Source: Nocardioides speluncae
GTDB taxonomy: Bacteria; Actinomycetota; Actinomycetes; Propionibacteriales; Nocardioidaceae
Length of the DNA: 64,000 nucleotides
Assembly (NCBI RefSeq): GCF_003121585.1
Contig: NZ_QEOO01000025.1
Location: forward strand, 1-64,000
Direction of reading: 5' to 3'
Part shown: positions 50,258 through 59,155 of the stretch, in pieces
Layout: each line of letters opens with the position of its first letter
Position numbering within the stretch: the first letter of the stretch is position 1
Position numbers and translations under genes: made by a program
The notes under the pieces: model-generated
The model's input: the letters and a program-made list of their open reading frames with translations, nothing else
What the model was told of the DNA's origin: nothing
The model's database searches: none

Positions 50258-52567
50258 CTAGGCCTTGTCGAGCACGGGCTCGTCCGCCGGGGCGTCGTCG
50301 CCGATGGCGATCGGACGACGCTTGGAGATGTAGACCGCGGTCGCGATGATCGCCGCCGCCACCACGGCGATGCTGATCCGCAGCGCGTCGTTCTGGTCGT
50401 CGCCGACGCTCATCGAGACGATCGCGCTGGCAACCAGCAGCGAGACCAGGTTCATCACCTTGATCAGCGGGTTGATGGCCGGACCGGCGGTGTCCTTGAA
50501 CGGGTCACCGACGGTGTCGCCGATGACGGTCGCGGAGTGGGCGTCGGAGCCCTTGCCGCCGTGGTTGCCGTCCTCGACCAGCTTCTTCGCGTTGTCCCAC
50601 GCACCACCGGCGTTGGCCAGGAAGACCGCCATCAGGGTGCCGGTGCCGATCGCACCGGCCAGGAAGCCGGCCAGCGCCTCGACGCCGAGGCCGAAGCCGA
50701 CGGCGACCGGAGCGAGTACGGCGAGGATGCCCGGCGTGACCAGCTCGCGCAGCGAGTCCTTGGTGACGATGTCGACGACCTTGCCGTACTCCGGGCGGGT
50801 GCTGCCGTCCATGATCCCGGGGATCTCGCGGAACTGGCGGCGTACCTCGAACACCACGGCGCCGGCCGCGCGGCCGACCGCGTTGATGGCCAGACCGGAG
50901 AACAGGAACACCACGGCCGCACCGAGCAGCACACCCACGAGCACGCCCGGGTCGAAGACCACGAAGTCGAGTGCGGCCGCTTCGTCGTTGGTCGGCTTGG
51001 CGTCGGCCAGCGCCTCGGCCACCGAGGTGGCGTAGGAGCCGAACAGCGCGGTGGCGGCGAGAACCGCGGTCGCGATCGCGATGCCCTTGGTGATCGCCTT
51101 GGTGGTGTTGCCGACGGCGTCGAGCTCGGTGAGGATCTGCGCGCCCTCCTCGCTGACGTCGCCCGACATCTCGGCGATGCCCTGGGCGTTGTCGGAGACC
51201 GGGCCGAAGGTGTCCATCGCGACGATCACGCCGACGGTGGTGAGCAGACCACAACCGGCCAGCGCGACCGCGAACAGCGAGACGGTCAGCGTCGCGCCGC
51301 CCAGCAGGAAGGCACCGAAGACCGCTGCGCCGATGACCAGCGTGGTGTAGACCGCCGACTCGAAGCCGACCGAGAGGCCGGACAGGATCACGGTGGCCGG
51401 ACCGGTGAGGGCGGTCTTGCCGACGTCCTTGACCGGACGGTGCTCAGTGCCGGTGAAGTAGCCGGTCAGCGCCAGGATCGCCGCGGACATCACGATGCCG
51501 ATGACCACCGCCAGCGAGGCAATCAGCCGCGGGTCGCCGTCGGCGCCGACCATGTCGACGCCCTGGACGTTCTCGAACTCGGCGAAGCTGCCGGGCAGGT
51601 AGAGGTAGGAGAGGATGACGCAGGCAATCGCGGAGACCGCGGCCGAGATGTAGAACGCGCGGTTGATCGTCTTCAGGCCGCCCTCGTTGGCACGCGGCTT
51701 GGTGAGGTAGACACCGAGTACGGCGGTCAGCGCGCCGATGGCCGGGATCAGCAGCGGGAAGACAAGGCCCTCGTTGCCGAACGCCTGCGAGCCGAGGATC
51801 AGCGCGGCGACCAGGGTCACGGCGTACGACTCGAACAGGTCGGCGGCCATACCGGCGCAGTCGCCCACGTTGTCGCCCACGTTGTCGGCGATGGTGGCGG
51901 CGTTGCGCGGGTCGTCCTCGGGGATGTTCTGCTCGACCTTGCCGACCAGGTCGGCGCCGACGTCGGCGGCCTTGGTGAAGATACCGCCGCCGACTCGCAT
52001 GAACATCGCGAGCAGCGCGGCACCGAAGCCGAAGCCCTCGAGCACGTGCGGGGCCTCGTCCTGGAACAGGAGTACGACGACGCTGGCGCCCAGCAGACCG
52101 AGGCCGACGGTCAGCATGCCGACCATGGCACCGGTGCGGAAGCCGACGTTCATCGCCGGGTCGCGGCCGGTCTCGTTGGCAGCCGCGGCCACGCGCAGGT
52201 TGGCGCGGACGGCGAGCGACATGCCGAGGTAACCGACGGCACCGGAGAACCCGGCGCCGACCAGGAAGAAGATCGACCGGCCGATCCGGACCCACGCGTC
52301 GTCGGCGGGCAGGGCCAGCAGCACGAAGAACGCCACTGCGGCGAAGATCGCCAGCGTCCGGAACTGCCGCGCGAGGTACGCGTTGGCGCCCTCCTGGACA
52401 GCGAGTGCGATGTTCTTCATGCGGTCGGTGCCTTCACCGGCGGCCAGTACCTCGGCCCGGAACATCGCGGCCATCCCGAGCGCCGCGAGGGCGATCAGAG
52501 CGACGACGATGACCAGCACGAGATTGCCACCGGAGAGTTCCACGACAGCGGGGTGGAGCCCGGCCAT
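50258..52567 (-). CDS. hppA: Membrane-bound proton-pumping pyrophosphatase
   Basis: The 769-residue protein has about sixteen membrane helices and the catalytic segment DVGADLVGKVE (about residue 205) with further acidic loops (DNVGDNVGDCAGM). It couples PPi hydrolysis to proton export. The sequence GNTTKA (about residue 487) has lysine where potassium-dependent enzymes have alanine, which points to the potassium-independent class. GGAGGAA precedes the ATG at 52567; upstream in-frame codons lie inside the promoter region. Confidence 0.95.
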   Translation of the reverse strand: MAGLHPAVVELSGGNLVLVIVVALIALAALGMAAMFRAEVLAAGEGTDRMKNIALAVQEGANAYLARQFRTLAIFAAVAFFVLLALPADDAWVRIGRSIFFLVGAGFSGAVGYLGMSLAVRANLRVAAAANETGRDPAMNVGFRTGAMVGMLTVGLGLLGASVVVLLFQDEAPHVLEGFGFGAALLAMFMRVGGGIFTKAADVGADLVGKVEQNIPEDDPRNAATIADNVGDNVGDCAGMAADLFESYAVTLVAALILGSQAFGNEGLVFPLLIPAIGALTAVLGVYLTKPRANEGGLKTINRAFYISAAVSAIACVILSYLYLPGSFAEFENVQGVDMVGADGDPRLIASLAVVIGIVMSAAILALTGYFTGTEHRPVKDVGKTALTGPATVILSGLSVGFESAVYTTLVIGAAVFGAFLLGGATLTVSLFAVALAGCGLLTTVGVIVAMDTFGPVSDNAQGIAEMSGDVSEEGAQILTELDAVGNTTKAITKGIAIATAVLAATALFGSYATSVAEALADAKPTNDEAAALDFVVFDPGVLVGVLLGAAVVFLFSGLAINAVGRAAGAVVFEVRRQFREIPGIMDGSTRPEYGKVVDIVTKDSLRELVTPGILAVLAPVAVGFGLGVEALAGFLAGAIGTGTLMAVFLANAGGAWDNAKKLVEDGNHGGKGSDAHSATVIGDTVGDPFKDTAGPAINPLIKVMNLVSLLVASAIVSMSVGDDQNDALRISIAVVAAAIIATAVYISKRRPIAIGDDAPADEPVLDKA

Positions 52568-52591
52568 CAGTTCCTCCTGGAGTTTGTGATT

Positions 52592-52620
52592 CTCATAACA
52601 AGCCGGGCGCAGTCTGACAA
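52592..52620 (-). promoter_or_regulatory. Candidate sigma70-type promoter of hppA
   Basis: On the minus strand TTGTCA (52615-52620) and TATGAG (52592-52597) are separated by 17 bases and lie 25 bp upstream of the start codon. Confidence 0.5.
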
Positions 52621-52668
52621 AGGTCGGCTTGGACCACAACTACAGGGTCAGTGTTTGGGCCGACGAGC

Positions 52669-52690
52669 CCGGCGCCGAGTCGGGCGCCGG
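52669..52690 (-). terminator. GC-rich hairpin after the STAS gene
   Basis: CCGGCGCC (52669-52676) and GGCGCCGG (52683-52690) form a perfect 8-bp stem with a 6-base loop, 36 bp past the STAS gene stop and before the hppA promoter. No T-run is present. Confidence 0.6.
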
Positions 52691-52725
52691 TTCGTGGCAG
52701 TTCGTGGCGGAACGGAGCGGCTGGG

Positions 52726-53061
52726 TCAGCCGGCTGCCAGCTGGTCGGCGCTCTCGTGGATGGTGAAGACCTTGGCCAGCCCGGTGATCCGGAAGATCTT
52801 GAGGAGCCGCTCCTGGTTGCAGATCAGCTGAAGCGAACCGTCGTGGGCGCGGACCTTCTTCAGGCCGCCGACCAGGACGCCGAGTCCGGTCGAGTCCAGG
52901 AACTCCACCCGCTCCATGTCGACCACGATGTCGTAGACGCCACTGGCAACGAGCTCGGTGATCCGGTCGCGGAGCTTGGGCGCGGTGTAGACATCGATCT
53001 CGCCCCCGACGGCGACGATGGTCGCACCATCGATCTCGCGGGTAGCAAGGGTCAAGTCCAC
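52726..53061 (-). CDS. STAS-domain anti-anti-sigma factor
   Basis: The 111-residue protein is a single STAS domain with Ser57 in [13 protein letters not shown], the phosphorylation site of SpoIIAA/BldG-type antagonists. When unphosphorylated it would bind an anti-sigma kinase and free a sigma factor. The start is GTG at 53061, preceded by GAGGAG; upstream in-frame ATG codons would add residues outside the fold. No kinase or phosphatase lies next to it. Confidence 0.9.
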   Translation of the reverse strand: MDLTLATREIDGATIVAVGGEIDVYTAPKLRDRITELVASGVYDIVVDMERVEFLDSTGLGVLVGGLKKVRAHDGSLQLICNQERLLKIFRITGLAKVFTIHESADQLAAG

Positions 53062-53212
53062 GATCCACTCCTCAGGGCAGTGTTGCCGGGGGCCAACGAT
53101 CGGCGCCACCTGCCCCGAACGTAGCCAAGCAGTATCAAACCACGGGTGGCCAAGAGGCGCATCGATAGTTCCCCCAACCCAACCCGTCGGTGCAGTTTGC
53201 CAGACTGCGCCC

Positions 53213-55549
53213 GTGAGTCCAGCCTACGACCCGAACCTGCCACATGTGCGGGCGCTCGTCGAGAGGCTGTCCGCGGTGCCCGGCCGGGAGGACCGGCTCA
53301 CGCACCTGGAGGTGCTGCCGCCGCGGGCCGCGGCGTACGCCGAGTGGCCCTCGTGGGTGGCGACTGACCTGCGTGCGGCGCTGGTCGCGCGCGGGATCGA
53401 GCGGCCGTGGGCGCACCAGGCAGCGGCCGCGGAGGCGGCGTACTCCGGCGGGCATGTGGTGGTCGCCACCGGGACCGCGTCCGGCAAGTCGCTGGCCTAC
53501 CAGCTGCCGGCGCTGTCGGCGATCCGCTCCTCGCGCGGCGAGCGCGGGCAGCGCGGCGCCACGACGCTCTACATCTCGCCGACCAAGGCGCTGGCGGCCG
53601 ACCAGCACTCCGGGCTGGCCGCGCTCGGGCTGGACGTCCGCGCGACCACCCACGACGGCGACTCGTCACGCGAGCAGCGGGAGTGGGCGCGCGACCACGG
53701 CGAGTACCTGCTGACCAACCCGGACATGCTGCACCGCTCGCTGCTGCCCGGGCACGCGCGCTGGGCGCGCTTCCTGTCGCTGCTGCGCTACGTCGTGGTC
53801 GACGAGTGCCACCACTACCGCGGGGTGTTCGGCGCCCACGTCTCGCACGTGCTGCGGAGGCTGCGCCGGGTCTGCGCGATGTACGGCGCCTCCCCGACGT
53901 TCGTGCTGGCGTCGGCGACCGTGGCCTCGCCGGCCGAGGCGGCAGGGCGGCTGACCGGGCTTTCCGTGCGGGCATTCACCGAGGACTCCTCACCGCGCGG
54001 GCAGGTCGCGCTGGCGCTGTGGGAGCCGCCGTTCACGTCGTACGCCGGGGAGAACGGTGCGCCCGTCCGTCGGGCGGCGTCCTCCGAGACCGCGGACCTG
54101 CTCGCCGACCTGGTGGCCGAAGGGGTGCAGACGCTGGCGTTCATCCGCTCCCGGCGGGGTGCGGAGTCGGTGGCGCTGACCGCCGCCGAGCTGCTCGAGG
54201 AGGTGGAGCCGGGGCTCGGCGCGCGGGTGGCGGCGTACCGCGGCGGCTACCTGCCCGAGGAGCGCCGTGCGCTGGAGGAATCGCTGCGGAGTGGCGAGCT
54301 GACCGGGCTGGCGGCGACCAACGCGCTCGAGCTCGGCATCGACATCAGCGGTCTGGACGCGGTCCTGCTGGCCGGGTTCCCCGGGACCCGCGCCGCGCTG
54401 TGGCAGCAGATCGGGCGGGCCGGCCGGGGCGCGCAGGACGCGCTCGGGATCCTGGTCGCCCGCGACGACCCGCTGGACACCTACCTGGTCAACCACCCCG
54501 CCGCGCTGCTCGGGCAGCCGGTCGAGGCGACGGTCTTCGACCCGACCAACACCTATGTGCTCGGCCCGCACCTGTGCGCCGCCGCCGACGAGGCGCCGCT
54601 GACCGAGGCGGACCTGCCGCTGTTCGGCCCGACCGCGCGGGCCGGCGTCGATGCGCTGACCGCCGCCGGGCTGCTGCGGCGTCGGGCGCGCGGCTGGTAC
54701 TGGACCGACCGGCGGCGCGCCAGCGACCTGGCCGACATCCGCTCGACCGGCGGTGCGCCGGTGTCGCTGATGGAGGGCTCGACCGGACGGGTGGTCGGGA
54801 CCGTCGACGCCTCGTCGGCGCACTCCACCGCCCACGCCGGCGCCGTCTACCTGCACATGGGCGAGACCTGGCTGGTGACGTCGCTGGATCTCGAGGACCG
54901 GGTGGCGACGATCGAGCGTGCGGAGCCGCCGTACTCCACCTCGGCGCGGGAGATCACCGACATCTCCATCACCTCGGAGCGGTCGGCGGTGTCGTGGGGC
55001 GAGTGCCGGCTGGCGTTCGGGGACGTCCAGGTCTCGCACCAGGTGGTGTCGTTCCTGAAGCGCCGGGTGCCGAGTGGCGAGGTGATGAGCGAGGAACTGC
55101 TCGACCTGCCGTCACGGGTGTTGTCGACGACCGCGGTCTGGTGGACCGTGCCTGGCGACGTACTCGTGGACGCCGGGCTGGCGGCCGCCGACCTGCCCGG
55201 CGCCGCGCACGCCGCCGAGCACTGCTCGATCGGGCTGCTGCCGCTCTTCGCGACCTGCGACCGGTGGGACATCGGCGGCGTCTCGACGGCGCTGCACCCG
55301 GACACCGGACGGCTCACCGTCTTCGTGTACGACGGACACCCCGGGGGCGCAGGCTTCGCCGAGCGCGGGTACGCCGCCGCGGCTACCTGGCTGCGGGCGA
55401 CCCGCGACGCGATCGCGTCGTGCCGGTGTGAGGACGGCTGCCCGTCGTGCGTGCAGTCGCCGAAGTGCGGCAACCAGAACAGCCCTCTCGACAAACGCGC
55501 CGCCGTCGCGTTGCTTGATGTCCTGTTGGTCCACTCGCGAGTAGCCTGA
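53213..55549 (+). CDS. DEAD/DEAH helicase with DUF1998 cysteine cluster, MrfA-like
   Basis: The 778-residue superfamily 2 helicase has Walker A-like ATGTASGKS (about residue 87), DECH in VVDECHHY (about 197), SATV, and motif [13 protein letters not shown] (about 400). The C-terminal DUF1998 region ends with four closely spaced cysteines ([18 protein letters not shown], about 738-755) that would bind a metal. This is the architecture of MrfA, the mitomycin-repair helicase of Bacillus, and of mycobacterial Rv3649. It probably unwinds DNA at adducts. The partner nuclease MrfB is not in the window. The start is GTG at 53213. Confidence 0.9.
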   Translation: MSPAYDPNLPHVRALVERLSAVPGREDRLTHLEVLPPRAAAYAEWPSWVATDLRAALVARGIERPWAHQAAAAEAAYSGGHVVVATGTASGKSLAYQLPALSAIRSSRGERGQRGATTLYISPTKALAADQHSGLAALGLDVRATTHDGDSSREQREWARDHGEYLLTNPDMLHRSLLPGHARWARFLSLLRYVVVDECHHYRGVFGAHVSHVLRRLRRVCAMYGASPTFVLASATVASPAEAAGRLTGLSVRAFTEDSSPRGQVALALWEPPFTSYAGENGAPVRRAASSETADLLADLVAEGVQTLAFIRSRRGAESVALTAAELLEEVEPGLGARVAAYRGGYLPEERRALEESLRSGELTGLAATNALELGIDISGLDAVLLAGFPGTRAALWQQIGRAGRGAQDALGILVARDDPLDTYLVNHPAALLGQPVEATVFDPTNTYVLGPHLCAAADEAPLTEADLPLFGPTARAGVDALTAAGLLRRRARGWYWTDRRRASDLADIRSTGGAPVSLMEGSTGRVVGTVDASSAHSTAHAGAVYLHMGETWLVTSLDLEDRVATIERAEPPYSTSAREITDISITSERSAVSWGECRLAFGDVQVSHQVVSFLKRRVPSGEVMSEELLDLPSRVLSTTAVWWTVPGDVLVDAGLAAADLPGAAHAAEHCSIGLLPLFATCDRWDIGGVSTALHPDTGRLTVFVYDGHPGGAGFAERGYAAAATWLRATRDAIASCRCEDGCPSCVQSPKCGNQNSPLDKRAAVALLDVLLVHSRVA

Positions 55550-55554
55550 GGCTT

Positions 55555-55854
55555 ATGGTCATCCTGGGACTGCTCCTCATCGCGCTCGGGGCTCTTGCGA
55601 TCGCCGCCGGCATCTTCCTGACCGACGTCGAGGGCGGGCACGTCGAGTTCCTCGGCATCGACATGGGCGCCGAGGCGCTCTTCCTGATCGGGGTCGCCGC
55701 AGGCCTCGCCGTGCTGTGGGGATTTGGGATCCTGAAGTTCGGCACGAAGCGCGAGATCAAGCAGCGTCGCGAGCACAAGAAGCTCGGCGAGCTCTCCGAG
55801 AAGCTCGACAAGGTCGAAGCGGAGCGCCGCGCCGAGGACACCACCGAAAACTGA
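55555..55854 (+). CDS. Small two-helix membrane protein with coiled-coil tail
   Basis: The 99-residue protein has two membrane helices (2-22 and about 40-62) and a highly charged helical tail (KREIKQRREHKKLGELSEK). It starts six bases after the helicase stop and may be cotranscribed. No family is recognised. Confidence 0.7.
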   Translation: MVILGLLLIALGALAIAAGIFLTDVEGGHVEFLGIDMGAEALFLIGVAAGLAVLWGFGILKFGTKREIKQRREHKKLGELSEKLDKVEAERRAEDTTEN

Positions 55855-55857
55855 CGC

Positions 55858-56703
55858 CTACGCCGCGCCCACGGCGCCGCTGTCGAGCCGGGCCAGCTGC
55901 TCCTCGCTGAGGGTCAGGTCGCGAGCGGAGAGGTTCTGCTCCAAGTGGTCCGGGCTGCTGGTTCCCGGGATCGGCACCAGCATCGGCGACCGCTGCAGCA
56001 GCCAGGCCAGCGCCACCTGGGTCGCCGTCGCGCCCACCTCATCCGCAACCTCCGCGGCTGCCTGCGCCGTCGGCGAACCGGCGCTGCCGAGGTCCAGCGG
56101 CCGCCAGGGCAGGAAGGCGATGCCCTCCCGCTCGCAGAACTCCAGGACGGCCTCGTCTCGCCGGTCGCCGAGTGAGTACTTGTTCTGGACCGAGACCACC
56201 TCGACGCCATGCCGGGCGCGCTCGATATGGTCCACGCGCACCTGGGACAGGCCGATGTGGCGGATCTTGCCGTCCTGCTGGAGCTCGGTGAGCGCGCCGA
56301 TCTGCTCGTCGAACGGGACCTTCGGATCGATCCGGTGCAGCTGGAACAGCTCGATCGCCTCGACCCGGAGCCGCATCAGGCTGAGGTCCACCTGCTGCTT
56401 GAGGTACTCCGGCCGGCCGAGCGGCACCCAGCCGCCACCCGGCCGCGACTGACCGGCCTTGGTGGTGACGAGCAGGTCGGCGGCGTACGGGTGGAGTGCC
56501 TCGGCCACCAGCTCCTCGTTGCGTCCGTAGGCATAGCTGTCGGCGGTGTCGATCAGCTGGATGCCGGCGTCGACCGCGCGGCGCAGGATCGCGACCGCCT
56601 GTTGGTGCGGCGGCCCGACCTCGCCCGGGTCCGGGGACAGGCGCATGGCGCCGAAGCCAAGCTGGTGAACGGCGCGGTCGCCGATCTTGACCGTGGTGGT
56701 CAT
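55858..56703 (-). CDS. Aldo/keto reductase
   Basis: The 281-residue (alpha/beta)8 barrel has the four catalytic residues: Asp in LIDTADSYAYG, Tyr in the same segment, Lys in TTKAG, and His in LFQLHRID. The C-terminal SSPDHLEQN loop fits NADPH binding. It reduces aldehydes or ketones of unknown identity. It diverges from the ArsR-like regulator, whose palindromic site lies 65-84 bp from this start, so the regulator probably controls it. Confidence 0.9.
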   Translation of the reverse strand: MTTTVKIGDRAVHQLGFGAMRLSPDPGEVGPPHQQAVAILRRAVDAGIQLIDTADSYAYGRNEELVAEALHPYAADLLVTTKAGQSRPGGGWVPLGRPEYLKQQVDLSLMRLRVEAIELFQLHRIDPKVPFDEQIGALTELQQDGKIRHIGLSQVRVDHIERARHGVEVVSVQNKYSLGDRRDEAVLEFCEREGIAFLPWRPLDLGSAGSPTAQAAAEVADEVGATATQVALAWLLQRSPMLVPIPGTSSPDHLEQNLSARDLTLSEEQLARLDSGAVGAA

Positions 56704-56767
56704 CGTTCCTCCGTGCGTTGATGGGGTGACCGGACGAGCATCGTCGGACCAGCGCCGACCCGCGATG

Positions 56768-56787
56768 GATTCGCTCTAGAGTGAATC
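56768..56787. promoter_or_regulatory. Palindromic operator at the ArsR-like regulator start
   Basis: GATTCGCTCTAGAGTGAATC is a 20-bp palindrome with one mismatched pair, centred on CTCTAGAG. It ends three bases before the GTG start of the regulator and lies about 65 bp upstream of the aldo/keto reductase start. Autoregulation is probable. Confidence 0.75.
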
Positions 56788-56790
56788 CTT

Positions 56791-57753
56791 GTGATCACCG
56801 TGAGGCTCTCGCCCGCCGATCTCGCGGACGTGCGCTTCGCGATCTCGCCGGTCTGGGAGGCGGTGGCCGGCCTGCGGGCGCTGCGCGATCCGGGGATCCA
56901 TGCCGTCCACCTCCCGTGGGTACGACAGCACCGCTCAGAGGTACTCGGCTCCGCCGAGTTCCCGCTGCTCAACGATCTCGGCATCCGGCCCGCCCGGCAG
57001 CTGCCCGGCTTCCTCGCACCGGCGCCGACCTCGCCGGTCGCCGACCTCGACTCGGAACTGGCCGTCGTGGCGGCATCCCCGGCCGAGGTGGTCCGGGCCG
57101 AGATCGCGGCCGTTTTCGGCCCCACCCCCTCACCCCTGACCGCCGAGCTGTACCGGGCGCCTCGGCGCGGACTGCGCCGACTGACCGACGAGCTCCGGGC
57201 CTACTGGCAGCTCACGATCGAGCCGCACTGGGACCGGATGCGCGGGCTGCTCGAAGGCGATGTCGCGTTCCGCGCCCGCGACCTCGCCGACCGTGGGCCG
57301 CGTGCGATGTTCGGCGGACTGGACCCGGCGATCAGCTGGGCCGACGACCAGCTCCACCTCGACATCCCGCGGATCGAGGACGAGGTCGCGCTCGGCGGCC
57401 GTGGGCTGGTCCTGGTGCCGACCCTGTTCGGATGGCCCCGGGTCTTCGTCAAGACCAACGAGCCCTGGGCACCGCTGGTGCGCTACCCCGCCCGCGCCGT
57501 CGGCGCGCTCTGGGAGACCGCGCCGCCCGCGTCGGACCTCGCCCCGGCGCTCGGCGCCACCCGGGCCCGACTGCTGACCGAGCTGGGCACTCCGGCCACG
57601 ACCTCCGACCTGGCCCGGCGTACCGGCCTCGCCCCCGGTGGCGTCTCCGAGCACCTCCGCCGGCTCACCGCGTCCGGCCTCGTCGCCCGGCACCGCACCG
57701 GCCGCACCGTCGTCTATGCCCGGACCGCCCGTGGCGAAGCACTGTTCGGGTGA
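56791..57753 (+). CDS. ArsR-type regulator with long N-terminal domain
   Basis: The 320-residue protein has a C-terminal ArsR/winged-helix domain (LTELGTPATTSDLARRTGLA, then VSEHLRRLTASGLVARHRTG). A 240-residue N-terminal domain of the DUF5937 type precedes it, probably a sensor or dimerisation module. The GTG start leaves no room for a usual ribosome site after the operator, so translation may be leaderless or weak. It ends ten bases before the convergent tad-region genes. Confidence 0.83.
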   Translation: MITVRLSPADLADVRFAISPVWEAVAGLRALRDPGIHAVHLPWVRQHRSEVLGSAEFPLLNDLGIRPARQLPGFLAPAPTSPVADLDSELAVVAASPAEVVRAEIAAVFGPTPSPLTAELYRAPRRGLRRLTDELRAYWQLTIEPHWDRMRGLLEGDVAFRARDLADRGPRAMFGGLDPAISWADDQLHLDIPRIEDEVALGGRGLVLVPTLFGWPRVFVKTNEPWAPLVRYPARAVGALWETAPPASDLAPALGATRARLLTELGTPATTSDLARRTGLAPGGVSEHLRRLTASGLVARHRTGRTVVYARTARGEALFG

Positions 57754-57762
57754 CGCCGGCGG

Positions 57763-58122
57763 TCAGGGTGCCGGACCGGCACGCGCACGGCCGGTGACCT
57801 CGGGTGAGTAGCCGGCGTAGGAGCGGGCCGCGACCGTCACCTCGAGGACGACGTCCTCGCCGCTCACCGCGCATGACCGCACCGAGGCACCGTTGGCGCC
57901 GGCGATCCGGCCGGCCGCGGCGCAGGGGTCGTGGCCGCGCTGGAGCGCCTGGGCACCGGCCAGCGCTGCCAGATCGGCGGCCGACTGGGCGGCGCGGTGG
58001 TCGGCCACCACGCCGGCGACGAAGGACATCGCGGCTCCGAGGAACATCAGCAGGCCGAGCAGCGCGACCACCAGCAACGAGGCCGACCCACGCTCCCCGG
58101 GCGGTGGCTGCCGCCGCCTCAC
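57763..58122 (-). CDS. TadG/Rv3654c-like pilus-assembly protein
   Basis: The 119-residue protein has one N-terminal membrane helix preceded by GERGSASLL, as in the TadE/TadG minor pilins. The cysteine-containing external part (HDPCAAAG, RSCAVSG) is as in mycobacterial Rv3654c. Its GTG start overlaps the TadE-like gene by GTGA, so it is the last gene of the tad operon. Confidence 0.82.
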   Translation of the reverse strand: MRRRQPPPGERGSASLLVVALLGLLMFLGAAMSFVAGVVADHRAAQSAADLAALAGAQALQRGHDPCAAAGRIAGANGASVRSCAVSGEDVVLEVTVAARSYAGYSPEVTGRARAGPAP

Positions 58123-58508
58123 GAGGACTCCTCGGCGAGCGCGACCGCCTCGGCATCGACGGTCGCCGACGGGACGAAGTCGAACAGCCCGCCCGGCCCC
58201 CGTACCTGGCTGGTCACCCGCACCGTGACCGTCCCGCCGGCCTCGGCGACCTCGATCCGCGCCCCGTCGGGCGCGACCTGCCGTCCGAGACCCACCGCGA
58301 CCTCTGGTGGCTCGTCACGCGCCAGGGCCCGGGCCGTCTCCCGCGCGGCGTCCACGGTCCGGACCTGAGTGACGCCGAGGGAAAGCAGCCAGACCAACCC
58401 GACCGTCATCGCCACCAGCAGCGGCAGCACCATCGCCGTCTCGGCGGTGACCGCGCCGTCGTCTCCGCGCCGGAGTCGTCCGGTGCGGCACCGCCGAGGG
58501 CCGGTCAT
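58119..58508 (-). CDS. TadE-like minor pilin
   Basis: The 129-residue protein has the pilin-like start GDDGAVTAETAMVLPLLVAM with a glutamate in the membrane helix, typical of TadE. It overlaps the DUF4244 gene by TGATG and the next gene by GTGA. It is part of a Flp-type pilus or export system. Confidence 0.87.
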   Translation of the reverse strand: MTGPRRCRTGRLRRGDDGAVTAETAMVLPLLVAMTVGLVWLLSLGVTQVRTVDAARETARALARDEPPEVAVGLGRQVAPDGARIEVAEAGGTVTVRVTSQVRGPGGLFDFVPSATVDAEAVALAEESS

Positions 58509-58687
58509 CAGCCGATGCCGAGCAGGCTGAAGACGTGGTCGAACAGGGTCTTCAGCATCTTGTCGCCGAAACCACCGCTGAGCATCTGGAAGAGCAGACC
58601 CGCCAGCCCGGCCCCCGCGGCCGTGCCGACGGCGTACTCCGCCGTGGTGATGCCCTGCTCGCCGCGCCGGGCGCGTCGTCGTGTCAT
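58508..58687 (-). CDS. DUF4244 Flp-pilin-like small protein
   Basis: A 59-residue protein runs from ATG at 58687 to TGA at 58508. It has a positively charged start, GEQGITTAEYAVGTAAGAG and a hydrophobic helix, which is the prepilin pattern of DUF4244 and is probably the main pilin of the tad system. GAGGAGGA lies just before the ATG. It is too short for common length cut-offs. Its tad partners tadABC are separated from it by the accessory insertion. Confidence 0.9.
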   Translation of the reverse strand: MTRRRARRGEQGITTAEYAVGTAAGAGLAGLLFQMLSGGFGDKMLKTLFDHVFSLLGIG

Positions 58688-58864
58688 GAGTCCTCCTCAT
58701 CGTCGTCCGCCGGCCTGGGTGGCCGTGCGGTGCCGAGGACGACTCTGCGCCGGATCACCGACGCCCGCTCGAGGGTCAGCCGCTGCTGTGGAGAACTCGG
58801 CCATCGTCAATCTGTGGACGATTCGCGGGCCTGCGGGATGGACCTGGCGGCGATGCTGCTGCGC

Positions 58865-59110
58865 CTACCGAGGAGTGGGCCCTGTGACACGTCGAACCGC
58901 CCCGGACCCTCCGTCAACGATGACCTGCACGTTGCCGCCCCTGTGGGTCACCCACGTTCGAACCGCCCAGTTGCCGTAATGGCGGTATGCGCGGACTGGC
59001 TCTTGCCAAGGCAGACCTCGCCGGAGTGCGTCCTGTCGCGCCAAGTCAATGGCACGCGTCCTGGTGACTGGCCACGATGACCCGGGCGACAAGAGGCGAC
59101 AGATTCTCAT
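58865..59110 (-). CDS. Small protein of unknown function in the tad-locus insertion
   Basis: The 81-residue protein has a basic N-terminus and a C-terminal part (VRAYRHYGNWAVRTWVTHRG, then VQVIVDGGSGAVRRV) that looks like a single strand-rich PepSY-type unit. An ATG at 59110 or a TTG at 59119 may be used. It lies 45 bp downstream of the LRR gene and may be cotranscribed with it. Confidence 0.5.
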   Translation of the reverse strand: MRICRLLSPGSSWPVTRTRAIDLARQDALRRGLPWQEPVRAYRHYGNWAVRTWVTHRGGNVQVIVDGGSGAVRRVTGPTPR

Positions 59111-59155
59111 TGGGCCCACCAGTACACCAGTCCGCCCACGCCAGCGGCAGCGCCT

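Noticed and set aside
58780..58845. DnaA-box-like CTGTGGA motifs, possible origin
   Set aside because: Only two loosely similar sequences occur, and none of the genes expected at an origin (dnaA, dnaN, recF, gyrB) is in the window.
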